From positions 1 through 57,790 of the forward strand of contig PDSA01000017.1 in assembly GCA_002748285.1 (NCBI GenBank): a stretch of 57,790 bases of DNA. The letters are read 5' to 3'. The DNA comes from Rhodobacterales bacterium (lineage in GTDB: Bacteria; Pseudomonadota; Alphaproteobacteria; Rhodobacterales; Rhodobacteraceae). Of the stretch, positions 1 to 7,836 are shown one piece after another. The notes beneath the pieces are model-generated. The model saw only the letters and a list, made by a program, of their open reading frames with translations, made no database searches and was not told the origin of the DNA. The translations under genes and the position numbers were made by a program. Numbering within the stretch: the stretch's first letter is position 1; every line of letters starts with the position of its first letter.

Positions 1-265
1 GCCAGATCGACTTCTGGCACACTCCGAACCGGGCGGCGCGCTCGTATTGGTAGGCGTCGGGGTGGTCGCGAACGTCCTGAGCAAGCTTTTCGGGGTCAAT
101 CTTGCGGATTTTCCTGCGCTCATAAGGCCTTGGATGTAGGCGTTTCGACCAGCGTTTAAGCGGGGCAATCCCCACGCCGAACCGCTCTGACGTTTCTTCG
201 AAGCTCAGCCCTTCCTTCTCCCGGATGGAAAGAACGTGGCGGCGGAAGGAAATTGGACAGGTCAT
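1..265 (-). CDS. IS630-type transposase, N-terminal part (runs off the window)
   Basis: The minus strand opens an 88-residue reading frame from the ATG at 265-263 that is still open at the left edge. It begins MTCPISFRRHVLSIREKEG and contains a helix-turn-helix-like stretch (LSFEETSERFGVGIAPLKRW) followed by a basic linker and a second HTH-like segment (QYERAARFGVCQKSIW). This is the N-terminal DNA-binding layout of IS630-related transposases, which often carry the HTH part as a separate first frame. The DDE catalytic part would lie outside the window, so completeness cannot be judged. It marks an insertion sequence bordering the chromosomal block. Confidence 0.75.
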   Translation of the reverse strand, partial: MTCPISFRRHVLSIREKEGLSFEETSERFGVGIAPLKRWSKRLHPRPYERRKIRKIDPEKLAQDVRDHPDAYQYERAARFGVCQKSIW

Positions 266-979
266 AGGTGCATAGTGTCATAAAATTACCGTTTAGCTAT
301 AGAACAAGCGATGCCTCATCCGAAGGCGAATGTTGGAGAGCGGCACCCCTTCCGGGCGGAGAGCTATGCATTATCAAAGTGATGGAACCGAACGACAAAG
401 TGTGGTTGTCGCGGTCACTTTTCTGGGGCGGGCACGGTCCGGTATGTGGGCCTCACACACAACAGCCATAGAGAGAACGTGCTACAACCAAAATGCACAA
501 TCAGAATTGTGTCGTTTGGCTATAGCTTGCCGAATGATTGGGTTTGGCGCAGGGCGGGGACAGATCAGGCCGCGGTGTTGTGACACCTTGGTGGTTGCTC
601 TGTTGGCCCTTCTGCCAGAAGCAGGCAAACGGCGCAGCCCATAGACCAGCAGCGTGTCCGGTTTCGAATGACATCACTCGTGCCACCAACCACCTTGCGA
701 TCATCGGCCCGAGGCGTTTGGTGCAAGCTGCTCTTCAATGAGCCAAAACTGATCTGGCGCATGCGGCCCTCCTCACTTTTAAAAAAAAGTGATTTGGAAA
801 ACCAGATCAGCGCACGAAATCAAGAGCCGTTGGGCAGGCCCAGGCAAAAGCTTTGCGGCGGGAAACCGGGGCATTTGTGGATAAGCTGCTTTTGCAATCG
901 GATTTGTGTCGCACGGCTGCAACGCGCCGAAATTGTTAACTTTCGGCAGCGTTACATGATTCAGGTTTTTCGATGCCGC
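266..979. other. Gene-free stretch between the IS630 element and the thiolase
   Basis: I see no convincing gene here; the short frames lack ribosome sites and family features. It does contain structure. A 13-base motif CGTTTrGCTATAG occurs at 290-302 and 513-525 with one mismatch, possibly IS-end debris. A nested palindrome lies at 749-810. A hairpin with a 12-bp stem and one bulged base lies at 921-953, just downstream of the thiolase stop on the minus strand. The hairpin lacks a U-run, so its role as a terminator is uncertain. Confidence 0.5.
749..810. repeat. Nested palindrome
   Basis: CTGATCTGG at 749-757 is the exact reverse complement of CCAGATCAG at 802-810. Inside this pair sits a second perfect inverted repeat, TCACTTTT (773-780) and AAAAGTGA (785-792), separated by AAAA. 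The two arms are therefore concentric. The centre is AT-rich while the flanks are GC-rich. It could form a hairpin in RNA or single-stranded DNA, or be the scar or end of a mobile element next to the IS630 copy. No function is assigned. Confidence 0.6.
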
Positions 980-2017
980 CTAAGGCAGCTCAATCGCAAT
1001 CGCCGTGCCTTCGCCACCGCCGATGCAAATCGCCGCTACCCCGCGTTTCAACCCGCGTTTTTCCAGCGCATTCAGCAATGTGACCATGATCCGGGTGCCA
1101 GAAGCCCCGATCGGGTGCCCCAGCGCACATGCCCCGCCATTGACATTCACAATATCGCGGGCAATGCCCATCTCGTGCATAAAGGCCATCGGCACCACGG
1201 CAAAGGCTTCGTTGACCTCCCACAGGTCCACATCAGACACCGACCAGCCGATTTTTTTCAGCAGCTTTTGCGCCGCCGGCACCGGAGCCGTGGTGAACCA
1301 GCCCGGCTCCTGCGCATGGCTGGCATGGCCCAACACCCGGGCCCGCACTTTCAGCCCCTGCGCTTTGGTGGCCTCTGCGCTGGCCATCACCAACGCCGCC
1401 GCCCCGTCCGAAATCGAAGACGCATTCGCCGCCGTCACGCTGCCATCCTTGCGGAATGCCGGGCGCAGCTGAGGGATCTTTTCCGGGCGGGCTTTGGCCG
1501 GTTGCTCATCGGCCCCGATCACCTGATCACCGCGGCGCGATTTGATGGTGACCGGCGCGATTTCACCGTCAAACGCCCCGGATTTCTGCGCTTCCAGAGC
1601 ATTCGACAAAGAGCCCAGCGCGTAATCATCCTGCATTTCACGACTAAAGTTGAATTTATCGGCGCAAAGCTCGGCAAAGACCCCCATCAGGCTGCCCTTG
1701 TCATAAGCATCCTCAAGCCCGTCCAGAAACATGCTGTCCTGCACCGTCTGATGGCCGATCCGGGCACCGCCGCGCATTTTGGGCAGCAGATAGGGGGCGT
1801 TGGTCATGCTTTCCATGCCGCCCGGAGCCTGTCCTTGGCCGGCGGGCAGAACACATCCCATCAGCAGCTCTTCGATCTGATCGGGACGCGCGCCGGCATC
1901 CTCAACGGCCGCCTTGATGGCCGCTCCGCCCAGCTCAGAGGCCTCAACAGTGGCAAAATCACCCTGGAATCCTCCCATTGGCGTGCGTGCGGCACCGGCA
2001 ATCACTACATCAGTCAT
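980..2017 (-). pseudogene. Acetyl-CoA acetyltransferase (thiolase) with internal in-frame deletion
   Basis: Thiolase-family protein related to PhaA/AtoB, which condenses or cleaves acetoacetyl-CoA. The start at 2017 is chosen because GAGGGAAA precedes this ATG. The frame is open for 345 residues, whereas the family is about 390. PAGQGQAP runs directly into GGMESMTNAPYLLP at about position 1822. The roughly 45 residues normally between them, which carry the nucleophilic cysteine (NKxCGSG), are absent. The catalytic-base motifs GHPIGASG and CIGGGEG remain near the C-terminus. The rest is well conserved, so the loss is recent or an assembly artefact. As read, the product cannot form the acyl-cysteine intermediate and is probably inactive. 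Confidence 0.85.
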
Positions 2018-2116
2018 ATTATTTTCCCTCATTTTCGCTAAATTCTCTGCCCTACGCATACCGAATAGTAAGGATTGGCGTCTAGGGTCGATTTAGGAAA
2101 ACTTACGGAGCAACGG

Positions 2117-2449
2117 ATGCAACTGCAAACTGAAACCCATGCCGATACCCTGATCGTGACCACAACCATGCCGCGGATTGACGCCGGGGTGGCGATTGAA
2201 TTCAAGGATGACATGCGCAGCGCCTGTCAGGGTGGACCCGAACGGGTGGTTCTGGATATGTCAACGGTTGATTTTCTGGACAGCAGCGGGCTGGGGGCTG
2301 TTGTCGCAGCGATGAAGCTGCTGGCCCCGGCGCAAAAGCTGGAACTGGCCGGGTTGACCAGCAATGTGCAAAAGGTGTTTCGCCTGACCCGGATGGACAG
2401 CGTGTTTACCATCCATGACACCGCAGATGCCGCACTGGCACCGCATTAG
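2117..2449 (+). CDS. STAS-domain anti-sigma factor antagonist (SpoIIAA/RsbV-like)
   Basis: A 110-residue single STAS domain. The motif DFLDSSGLGAVVAAMKLL contains the serine that partner kinases phosphorylate in SpoIIAA/RsbV proteins. The start at 2117 has GGAG ten bases upstream; an in-frame TTG 42 bases earlier is less likely. The next gene starts 2 bp after its stop and encodes an RsbW-like ATPase, so the two form a classical partner-switching pair. The unphosphorylated antagonist would bind the kinase and release its target. No sigma factor or PP2C phosphatase lies beside it, so the target is unknown. Confidence 0.85.
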   Translation: MQLQTETHADTLIVTTTMPRIDAGVAIEFKDDMRSACQGGPERVVLDMSTVDFLDSSGLGAVVAAMKLLAPAQKLELAGLTSNVQKVFRLTRMDSVFTIHDTADAALAPH

Positions 2450-2451
2450 CC

Positions 2452-2994
2452 ATGATAGGTTCGACACAAGCCAAGGCAGCCCCGCCCACTTACCAGTATC
2501 AGACACCGTTTGACTATGAGGCCGATCACATGCCCCAGCCCGTTTCCCCTAAAGACAGAAAAATTCACCTCCGATTTGCAGCCAGTGAAATTGGCGTGCG
2601 CAAAGCGTTAAAGGATGTGCTGAACGGGCTTCGTTTTCTGAAGCTTTCGAACGAACAACTCGGCCGGATCGAGCTGGTTCTGGCCGAAGTTCTGAACAAT
2701 GTGGTGGAACACGCCTATGCCGATCACAAAAATGGGCGGGTTGATTTGCAGATCGTGCCCAGCCAGGGGTTCCTGTTCTGCAAAGTGATGGACCAAGGCC
2801 GCCCCATGCCCAACGGCATCATGCCATCGGGGAAAAGAGCTCAGCTGAACTGTGCGATGAATGATCTGCCCGAGGGCGGTTTTGGTTGGTTCCTGATTCG
2901 CAGCCTGACCCAGAATCTGCATTATTTCCGGCAGGGACGGGAAAACCGGCTCAGTTTTCAAATTGCGCTCCCTCCCTCCTGTGCCGGTAAATAG
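2452..2994 (+). CDS. RsbW/SpoIIAB-like anti-sigma serine kinase (HATPase)
   Basis: A GHKL-type ATPase of the RsbW group. It shows the N-box (AEVLNNVVEHAY), a G1-like DQGRPMP and a G2-like box (PEGGFGWFLIR). These proteins bind a sigma factor or other target and phosphorylate the STAS antagonist encoded just upstream. The first ATG (2452) gives 180 residues but has no clear ribosome site. An ATG at 2530 preceded by GAGG gives 154 residues, closer to the family length, and is a real alternative. Translational coupling to the upstream gene is likely. Confidence 0.8.
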   Translation: MIGSTQAKAAPPTYQYQTPFDYEADHMPQPVSPKDRKIHLRFAASEIGVRKALKDVLNGLRFLKLSNEQLGRIELVLAEVLNNVVEHAYADHKNGRVDLQIVPSQGFLFCKVMDQGRPMPNGIMPSGKRAQLNCAMNDLPEGGFGWFLIRSLTQNLHYFRQGRENRLSFQIALPPSCAGK

Positions 2995-3540
2995 CCCACA
3001 GGCAGAGCGACATTTAAATCACCGGGGTGGGTTTTGATCCCGAAATCCCCCCATTGGCGTAAAATCAATGGGGTATAAGCCCAAGAAGCATGATCATAGC
3101 TGTGTCGTGTGGCTGCTTGCACTTATCGGCAGGAAATCTGCCGATCTTACCCGGTGATCACCCGCGGCACATCTTGCTCTGGAACGCCCGGCCTTTAACC
3201 TGAAACATCAAGTGGCGCACACCTCTCGGAAATACCGAAGGCGTAGCAAGGTCTACGTGCCTCATGCCAATGGTCGAACGCTTTGGATATGCCAGAATTT
3301 CTGCATTAACCGCGATAGGGGCAAAAAGCCGCGATTATGCCGTATTTGTTCCCAATCTTGAACAAAATGGAGCGCAATAAAGCAAGGGTAGCTGCATATA
3401 GCTTCCCTCGGCATCGTGTTTAACAGCCCCCACCCAGTTCACGATGCCGAGGCCTCCTTTTTCCTCCCTTTGAAATTTCCATTGGTTTTTTACACCCGGC
3501 AGCCTAGGCTTGGCCAAATGTGTCAAGGGATGAGGCGATC
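2995..3540. other. Long structured intergenic region; possible non-coding RNA
   Basis: No protein gene is supported. Several inverted repeats are present: CCCCATTG/CAATGGGG around 3048-3075, ATCGGCAG/CTGCCGAT at 3125-3145 with a 5-base loop, TTGTTC/GAACAA near 3349-3368, and a long stem followed by T5 at 3406-3462. A terminator-like structure on the plus strand about 80 bases before the next gene, with structured sequence in front, suggests either a small RNA or an attenuated leader for the downstream gene. This is inference. Confidence 0.4.
3406..3462 (+). terminator. Probable Rho-independent terminator
   Basis: CCTCGGCATCGTG (3406-3418) is the exact reverse complement of CACGATGCCGAGG (3440-3452), giving a 13-bp stem with a 21-base loop. 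It is followed by CCTCC and then TTTTT (3458-3462). The long loop and interrupted T-run make it less canonical than usual. It lies between the RsbW-like gene and the gamma-glutamyltransferase and would act on plus-strand transcripts. Confidence 0.55.
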
Positions 3541-5121
3541 ATGCGTGATTTCCAGCAACCGGGCCGCTCGGCGGTGTATGCCTGCAATGGGATGTGCGCC
3601 ACCTCGCACCCTTTGGCGGCGAAAACCGCGATTCAAATGCTCGAAGCTGGCGGCAATGCGGTGGATGCCGCGATTGCGGCCGCGGTTTTACTGGGGCTGT
3701 GCGAACCACAAAGCACCGGAATCGGGGGCGATTGCTTTGTGCTGGTCAAACCGGCAGGCAGCGAAAAGATCACGGCGCTGAATGGCTCGGGCCATGCGCC
3801 GGCGGGGCTGTCTGCCGATGCGATTCGCGCCGCCGGGCATCAGGTGATGCCGCTCGATTCAGCCAATGCGGTCACCATTCCCGGCGCAATCGACGCGTTT
3901 TGCCGGCTGTCTGAGGATTGGGGTAAGCTGGGCCTGAAAGCCAGTCTGGCCCCGGCGATCCATTACGCCGAAGCCGGCATCCCGGTGGCCCCGCGGGTCG
4001 CGTTTGACTGGGCGCATGAGGCGCATCGGCTACAAGGCGCGGCCAGAGAGTATTACCTGAATGCGAGTCAGCCTTTGCAGACCGGCCAAATGTTCCGCAG
4101 CCCTGCGCAAGCCGAAGTGCTGCGCCGGATTGCTCTGCATGGGCGCGATGGGTTTTATCAGGGCGAAGTGGCGCAGGATATGGTCGATTCGCTGCAAAAT
4201 CTGGGCGGGGCGCACCAGTTGGGGGATTTCGCCGCCGCCCAGTCGCAATACACCACGCCGATCAGCGGGATTTATCGTGGCTATGAGCTGGTCGAACATC
4301 CCCCCAACGGTCAGGGTGCCACCGCGCTTTTGATCAACAATATCCTGTCGCATTTTGACCTGCACAAGCTGGACCCTTTCGGCCCCGCCCGCGCCCATCT
4401 CGAGGCCGAGGCCGCCCGGCTGGCCTATGATGCCCGCGATCGTTTCATCGCTGATGCGGCCCATACCACCCGGCTGGATCATATGCTGGCGGCTGAAACC
4501 GGCAAAAAATTGGCGGCGCTGATCGACCCGAACCGCGCCATGGCCTGCGCCCATACGCGGTCAGAAAACGTGCATAAGGATACGGTTTACCTGACGGTGG
4601 TCGACAAGGATCAGATGGCGGTATCGATGATTTACTCGATTTTTCATGCTTTTGGCTCCGGGATTGCTTCGGATAAATTCGGCATCCTGTTTCAAAATCG
4701 CGGCGCGGGGTTCAGCCTGATCAAGGGCCACCCGAACGAAGCCGGCGGCAATAAGCGCCCGCTGCACACCATCATTCCCGCCATGCTGCGCCACAATGGA
4801 CGGCTGGTGATGCCCTTTGGCGTGATGGGCGGGGCGTATCAGCCCAATGGCCATGCGCGGGTGTTAAGCAATATGATTGATTTCGGCCTGTCACCGCAGG
4901 CGGCGATTGATGCGCCCCGCAGCTTTGCCTTTGACGGTGAGATGAGTGTGGAGCGCGGCTATGACGATCAAACCCGCGCCCGGCTGGCTGAGATGGGCCA
5001 CAAGGTCAGTATCCCACACACAGCGATTGGCGGGGCACAAGCAATCTGGATTGATCATCAGGCCGGGGTGTTGATCGGGGCGTCTGATCCGCGCAAGGAT
5101 GGTTGCGCGTTGGGATATTAG
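3541..5121 (+). CDS. Gamma-glutamyltransferase family protein
   Basis: A 526-residue member of the Ntn-hydrolase gamma-glutamyltransferase family, which cleaves or transfers gamma-glutamyl groups from glutathione and similar compounds after self-cleavage before a threonine. The small-subunit start resembles KDTVYLTVVDKDQMAVSMI, with the candidate nucleophilic threonine in this stretch. A conserved FGSGI segment follows. The start at 3541 is supported by GAGG five bases upstream; a GTG at 3520 is less likely. No signal peptide is evident, so a cytoplasmic enzyme is possible. The gene is flanked by a terminator-like hairpin upstream and convergent hspQ downstream. Confidence 0.85.
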   Translation: MRDFQQPGRSAVYACNGMCATSHPLAAKTAIQMLEAGGNAVDAAIAAAVLLGLCEPQSTGIGGDCFVLVKPAGSEKITALNGSGHAPAGLSADAIRAAGHQVMPLDSANAVTIPGAIDAFCRLSEDWGKLGLKASLAPAIHYAEAGIPVAPRVAFDWAHEAHRLQGAAREYYLNASQPLQTGQMFRSPAQAEVLRRIALHGRDGFYQGEVAQDMVDSLQNLGGAHQLGDFAAAQSQYTTPISGIYRGYELVEHPPNGQGATALLINNILSHFDLHKLDPFGPARAHLEAEAARLAYDARDRFIADAAHTTRLDHMLAAETGKKLAALIDPNRAMACAHTRSENVHKDTVYLTVVDKDQMAVSMIYSIFHAFGSGIASDKFGILFQNRGAGFSLIKGHPNEAGGNKRPLHTIIPAMLRHNGRLVMPFGVMGGAYQPNGHARVLSNMIDFGLSPQAAIDAPRSFAFDGEMSVERGYDDQTRARLAEMGHKVSIPHTAIGGAQAIWIDHQAGVLIGASDPRKDGCALGY

Positions 5122-5156
5122 CGACGAATGAGTGAAACGGCCCGGAACTGCGGGGC

Positions 5157-5483
5157 TCAGTTCATCTGGAATTGCGGCGGGTATTGACCGTCTTCGAAAT
5201 CTCCGAACAGCTCGGACAGATCCGGGTGGCTCACCGGTTCGCCGGTGTAATCGGCCACCAGATTTTGTTCTGAAACATAAGCCACATAATAGCTTTGGTC
5301 ATTCTCGGCCAACAGGTGGTAGAAAGGCTGATCCTTGTTCGGGCGCACATCCTCGGGGATGGCGTCATACCAATCCTCGGTATTGGCAAAAATCGCATCC
5401 ACGTCAAAAACCACACCCCGAAAAGGGTGCTTTCTATGACGCACAACCTGACCCAAACGGTATTTCGCGTGTGATTTTAACAT
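5157..5483 (-). CDS. hspQ: Heat shock protein HspQ (hemimethylated-DNA-binding family)
   Basis: A 108-residue protein with the characteristic YRLGQVVRHRKHPFRGVVFDVDP-like beginning and the NQPFYHLLAEND-type core (here DQPFYHLLAENDQSYYVAYV). The family binds hemimethylated DNA in vitro and in enterobacteria promotes Lon-dependent degradation of some substrates. The gene is convergent with the gamma-glutamyltransferase and divergent from the AEC transporter, with about 85 bp between the two divergent starts. Length and motifs are normal. Confidence 0.92.
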   Translation of the reverse strand: MLKSHAKYRLGQVVRHRKHPFRGVVFDVDAIFANTEDWYDAIPEDVRPNKDQPFYHLLAENDQSYYVAYVSEQNLVADYTGEPVSHPDLSELFGDFEDGQYPPQFQMN

Positions 5484-5568
5484 TGATTTTCAGCCCTCTT
5501 GCCCCTCTATTAATACTTCGTTCATGGTGTTGTCCATGCCGGATCACTAAATTTTGAGGAAACAGTCT

Positions 5569-6450
5569 GTGGAATTATTCCTGACAGTGTTGGAAATCGT
5601 CGCGCCGGTTTTTACCTTAGGCGCCATTGGTTTTATCTGGGTCAGGCTGGAATTCGAGTATAATATCGCCTTCGTCACCCGCCTGACCATGACGCTTTCG
5701 GTGCCCTGTCTGGTCTTTGTGTCACTGATGCGCACCCAGATCAACCCGGCGGCGCTGGCGGCCCTGACACTGGCGGCGATTGTCGCCTATGCGGTGGTGA
5801 CTGTGGCGACGTTTGTGCTGATCAAAGCCGCCGGTTTGTCGACACGCACCTATCTGGCACCGCTGATTTTCGGCAATACCGGCAATCTGGGCCTGCCGCT
5901 GGCACTGTTTGCGTTCGGAGAAATCGGGCTGGATTACGCCGTGGTGGTGTTTGCGGTGATGGCGGTGCTGTCGTTTACCTTGGGGATCTGGCTGGTTTCG
6001 GGCGGGGGGTCGCCGGTGAAAGCGCTGAAAGAGCCGATGGTGGCGGCCACATTGCTGGGCGCTTTGTTCATGTGGCAGGGCTGGCGGACACCGGATGCCA
6101 TCACCAACACGCTGGAACTGATCGGCCAGATGGCGATCCCGCTGATGCTGCTGACTCTGGGCGTGGCGGTGGGCCGGTTACGGGCCAAGCGATTGGGGCG
6201 AGCGCTGTGGCTGTCGGTGGCCAAAGTGCTGATCTGCGCCGCCGCGGCATGGGGGGCCGGGCTCTGGCTGGAACTGGCCCCGGTGGCGCTGGCGGTGCTG
6301 GTGGTGCAGATCTCGACCCCGGTGGCGGTGACATCCTATATGCTGGCGGCAAAATATGGCGCGGATTCTGACTCCGTGGCCGGGCTGGTGGTGGTGTCAA
6401 CCGTGCTGTCGGTGTTCAGCATCCCACTGATCCTGGCGTTTTTGGTCTGA
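5569..6450 (+). CDS. AEC-family (auxin efflux carrier-like) transporter
   Basis: A 293-residue integral membrane protein with about ten hydrophobic segments. It contains the family-typical FGNTGNLGLPL motif in the first half and a GLVVVSTVLSVFSIPL end segment. Members export or import small organic anions; the substrate cannot be predicted. A GTG at 5569 is chosen as start because AGGA lies eight bases upstream; an in-frame TTG at 5554 is possible. It stands alone, divergent from hspQ, and is followed after 76 bp by a lipoprotein gene in the same direction. Confidence 0.85.
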   Translation: MELFLTVLEIVAPVFTLGAIGFIWVRLEFEYNIAFVTRLTMTLSVPCLVFVSLMRTQINPAALAALTLAAIVAYAVVTVATFVLIKAAGLSTRTYLAPLIFGNTGNLGLPLALFAFGEIGLDYAVVVFAVMAVLSFTLGIWLVSGGGSPVKALKEPMVAATLLGALFMWQGWRTPDAITNTLELIGQMAIPLMLLTLGVAVGRLRAKRLGRALWLSVAKVLICAAAAWGAGLWLELAPVALAVLVVQISTPVAVTSYMLAAKYGADSDSVAGLVVVSTVLSVFSIPLILAFLV

Positions 6451-6526
6451 TCGGGCAATTTGCTGTTTTACGGCCCGGCAAAATAGGCTAAACTGGCGCA
6501 AAGAAAAAAACCAGAGCGAGAGGCAA

Positions 6527-7117
6527 ATGAGCAGACTTCTTCGCAGCGCAGTGTTATTGTTATTGATGGCGTCTTGTGGCGGCGGCAACCATTCGGCGCC
6601 GCGTAATTTGCATGATGCCTGTAGTATCCTTGATCAGCGCCCGAAATATCTGAGAGCCATGCGCAAGGCGGAAAGGCGTTGGGGCATTCCGGTTTATGTG
6701 CAGATGGCGACGATCTATCAGGAAAGCAAATTCATCGGCAACGCCCGCACCCCATTCAAATATATCCTTGGGGTGATCCCGATGGGGCGGCAATCTTCGG
6801 CTTATGGGTATTCTCAGGCGCTGGATGCGACCTGGGACGAATATAGGCGCAGCGTTGGTCGTAGCGGGGCCAAGCGGGATAACATCAAGGATGCGACCGA
6901 TTTCATGGGGTGGTATATGGCCAAATCCAGCGAGATTCTGGGCATTTCCAAATCCGATGCCCGCAATCAGTATCTGGCCTATCATCAGGGCCGCAGCGGC
7001 TATGCGCGCGGGTCTTATAAGAACAAGGCGTGGCTGGTGCGGGTTGCCAATGAAACGGCGGCCCGGTCCGAGACCTATCACGCTCAGCTACTGGCCTGCC
7101 GTAAGATCAAGCGCTAG
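6527..7117 (+). CDS. Lytic transglycosylase SLT-domain lipoprotein
   Basis: A 196-residue protein. A signal sequence ending in the lipobox LMASC places the lipidated cysteine at residue 17, so the mature protein is predicted to be membrane-anchored in the periplasm. The SLT-like fold includes the likely catalytic glutamate in IYQESKFIG, then SSAYGYSQALDATW and YLAYHQGRSGY. Such enzymes cleave peptidoglycan to 1,6-anhydromuropeptides. GAGAGGCAA precedes the ATG. It is convergent with lolA; an imperfectly terminator-like inverted repeat (AGCCGG/CCGGCT) lies between the two genes. Confidence 0.85.
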   Translation: MSRLLRSAVLLLLMASCGGGNHSAPRNLHDACSILDQRPKYLRAMRKAERRWGIPVYVQMATIYQESKFIGNARTPFKYILGVIPMGRQSSAYGYSQALDATWDEYRRSVGRSGAKRDNIKDATDFMGWYMAKSSEILGISKSDARNQYLAYHQGRSGYARGSYKNKAWLVRVANETAARSETYHAQLLACRKIKR

Positions 7118-7169
7118 GAGTGAATCCCAACAGAGAGCCGGGCATTGATCCGGCTGGCCGGACGCGACC

Positions 7170-7766
7170 CTAACGGCTGCGCCGGTCTGCCTCAATCGCG
7201 ATGCTGAACAGGTTGTTGGACAGCTTGCTCCCCCGTTGCAGCTTGTTCAAAATCAAGGTGGTTTTCGAACCCGAGCCATCCACAATCACCCATTGGCGCA
7301 GCTCAACCGGATTGGCGGTAAAGAGCAGCTTGATGTGGCCGTAATCGGGGTGTTTGGGATCCTGAGCCACCACGGTGGTGGTTTTGCCGTCATATTTATG
7401 CGCGATCACCATCCGATCCGCCGCCAGATTGACGTTTTTGCGCAATATCAGGTTCAGCGGTGTGCGTTTGAGCGGGTATTGCTCGGGCCCGGTGTTGGAT
7501 TTGCCATCAAAAATCGCCACCTGACCACCCCCGGCCATCACCAGATCCTTGCTGGGCGGTGCATATTCAAACCGCACCCGGCCCGGGCGGTGGATGTAAA
7601 TCTTGCCGGTTGAGATCGTGCCATCGGCGTTGATCTGGGTAAATCCGCCATGAGCGGTAGTGAATTTGTTCAGATAAGACGAAATCTGATTCAAGGCCAG
7701 CTTCTGCGCCGAAGCAGGCAGGCACAGCATGGCCCAGACGAGCGGGATGAGGAATAGTTTTTTCAT
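7170..7766 (-). CDS. lolA: Outer-membrane lipoprotein carrier protein LolA
   Basis: A 198-residue periplasmic protein with signal peptide MKKLFLIPLVWAMLCLPASA. It ferries lipoproteins released by LolCDE to the outer membrane. The sequence has the LolA pattern: an early HGGFTQ segment, then GKIYIHRPGRVRFEYAPP and DGKSNTGPEQYPL. Starting at 7766 gives the signal peptide directly; the ribosome site (AGGAG) is unusually close to the ATG. It lies 70 bp downstream of ftsK in the same direction and is probably co-transcribed with it. Confidence 0.9.
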   Translation of the reverse strand: MKKLFLIPLVWAMLCLPASAQKLALNQISSYLNKFTTAHGGFTQINADGTISTGKIYIHRPGRVRFEYAPPSKDLVMAGGGQVAIFDGKSNTGPEQYPLKRTPLNLILRKNVNLAADRMVIAHKYDGKTTTVVAQDPKHPDYGHIKLLFTANPVELRQWVIVDGSGSKTTLILNKLQRGSKLSNNLFSIAIEADRRSR

Positions 7767-7836
7767 GTCTCCTATGTAACCATCCCGCCGGGCATTTCCA
7801 GCCCAAAATCCCGGCCACATGGGCCGGGGCGGCGGA

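Noticed and set aside
290..525. Terminal inverted repeats of the IS630 element
   Set aside because: The two similar 13-mers are in the same orientation, not inverted, and no target duplication is visible, so they cannot be assigned as IS ends.
668..2041. 457-residue plus-strand frame across the thiolase
   Set aside because: It lies antisense to a clearly conserved thiolase and is rich in Arg/His/Gln, as expected for the reverse strand of a GC-rich gene.
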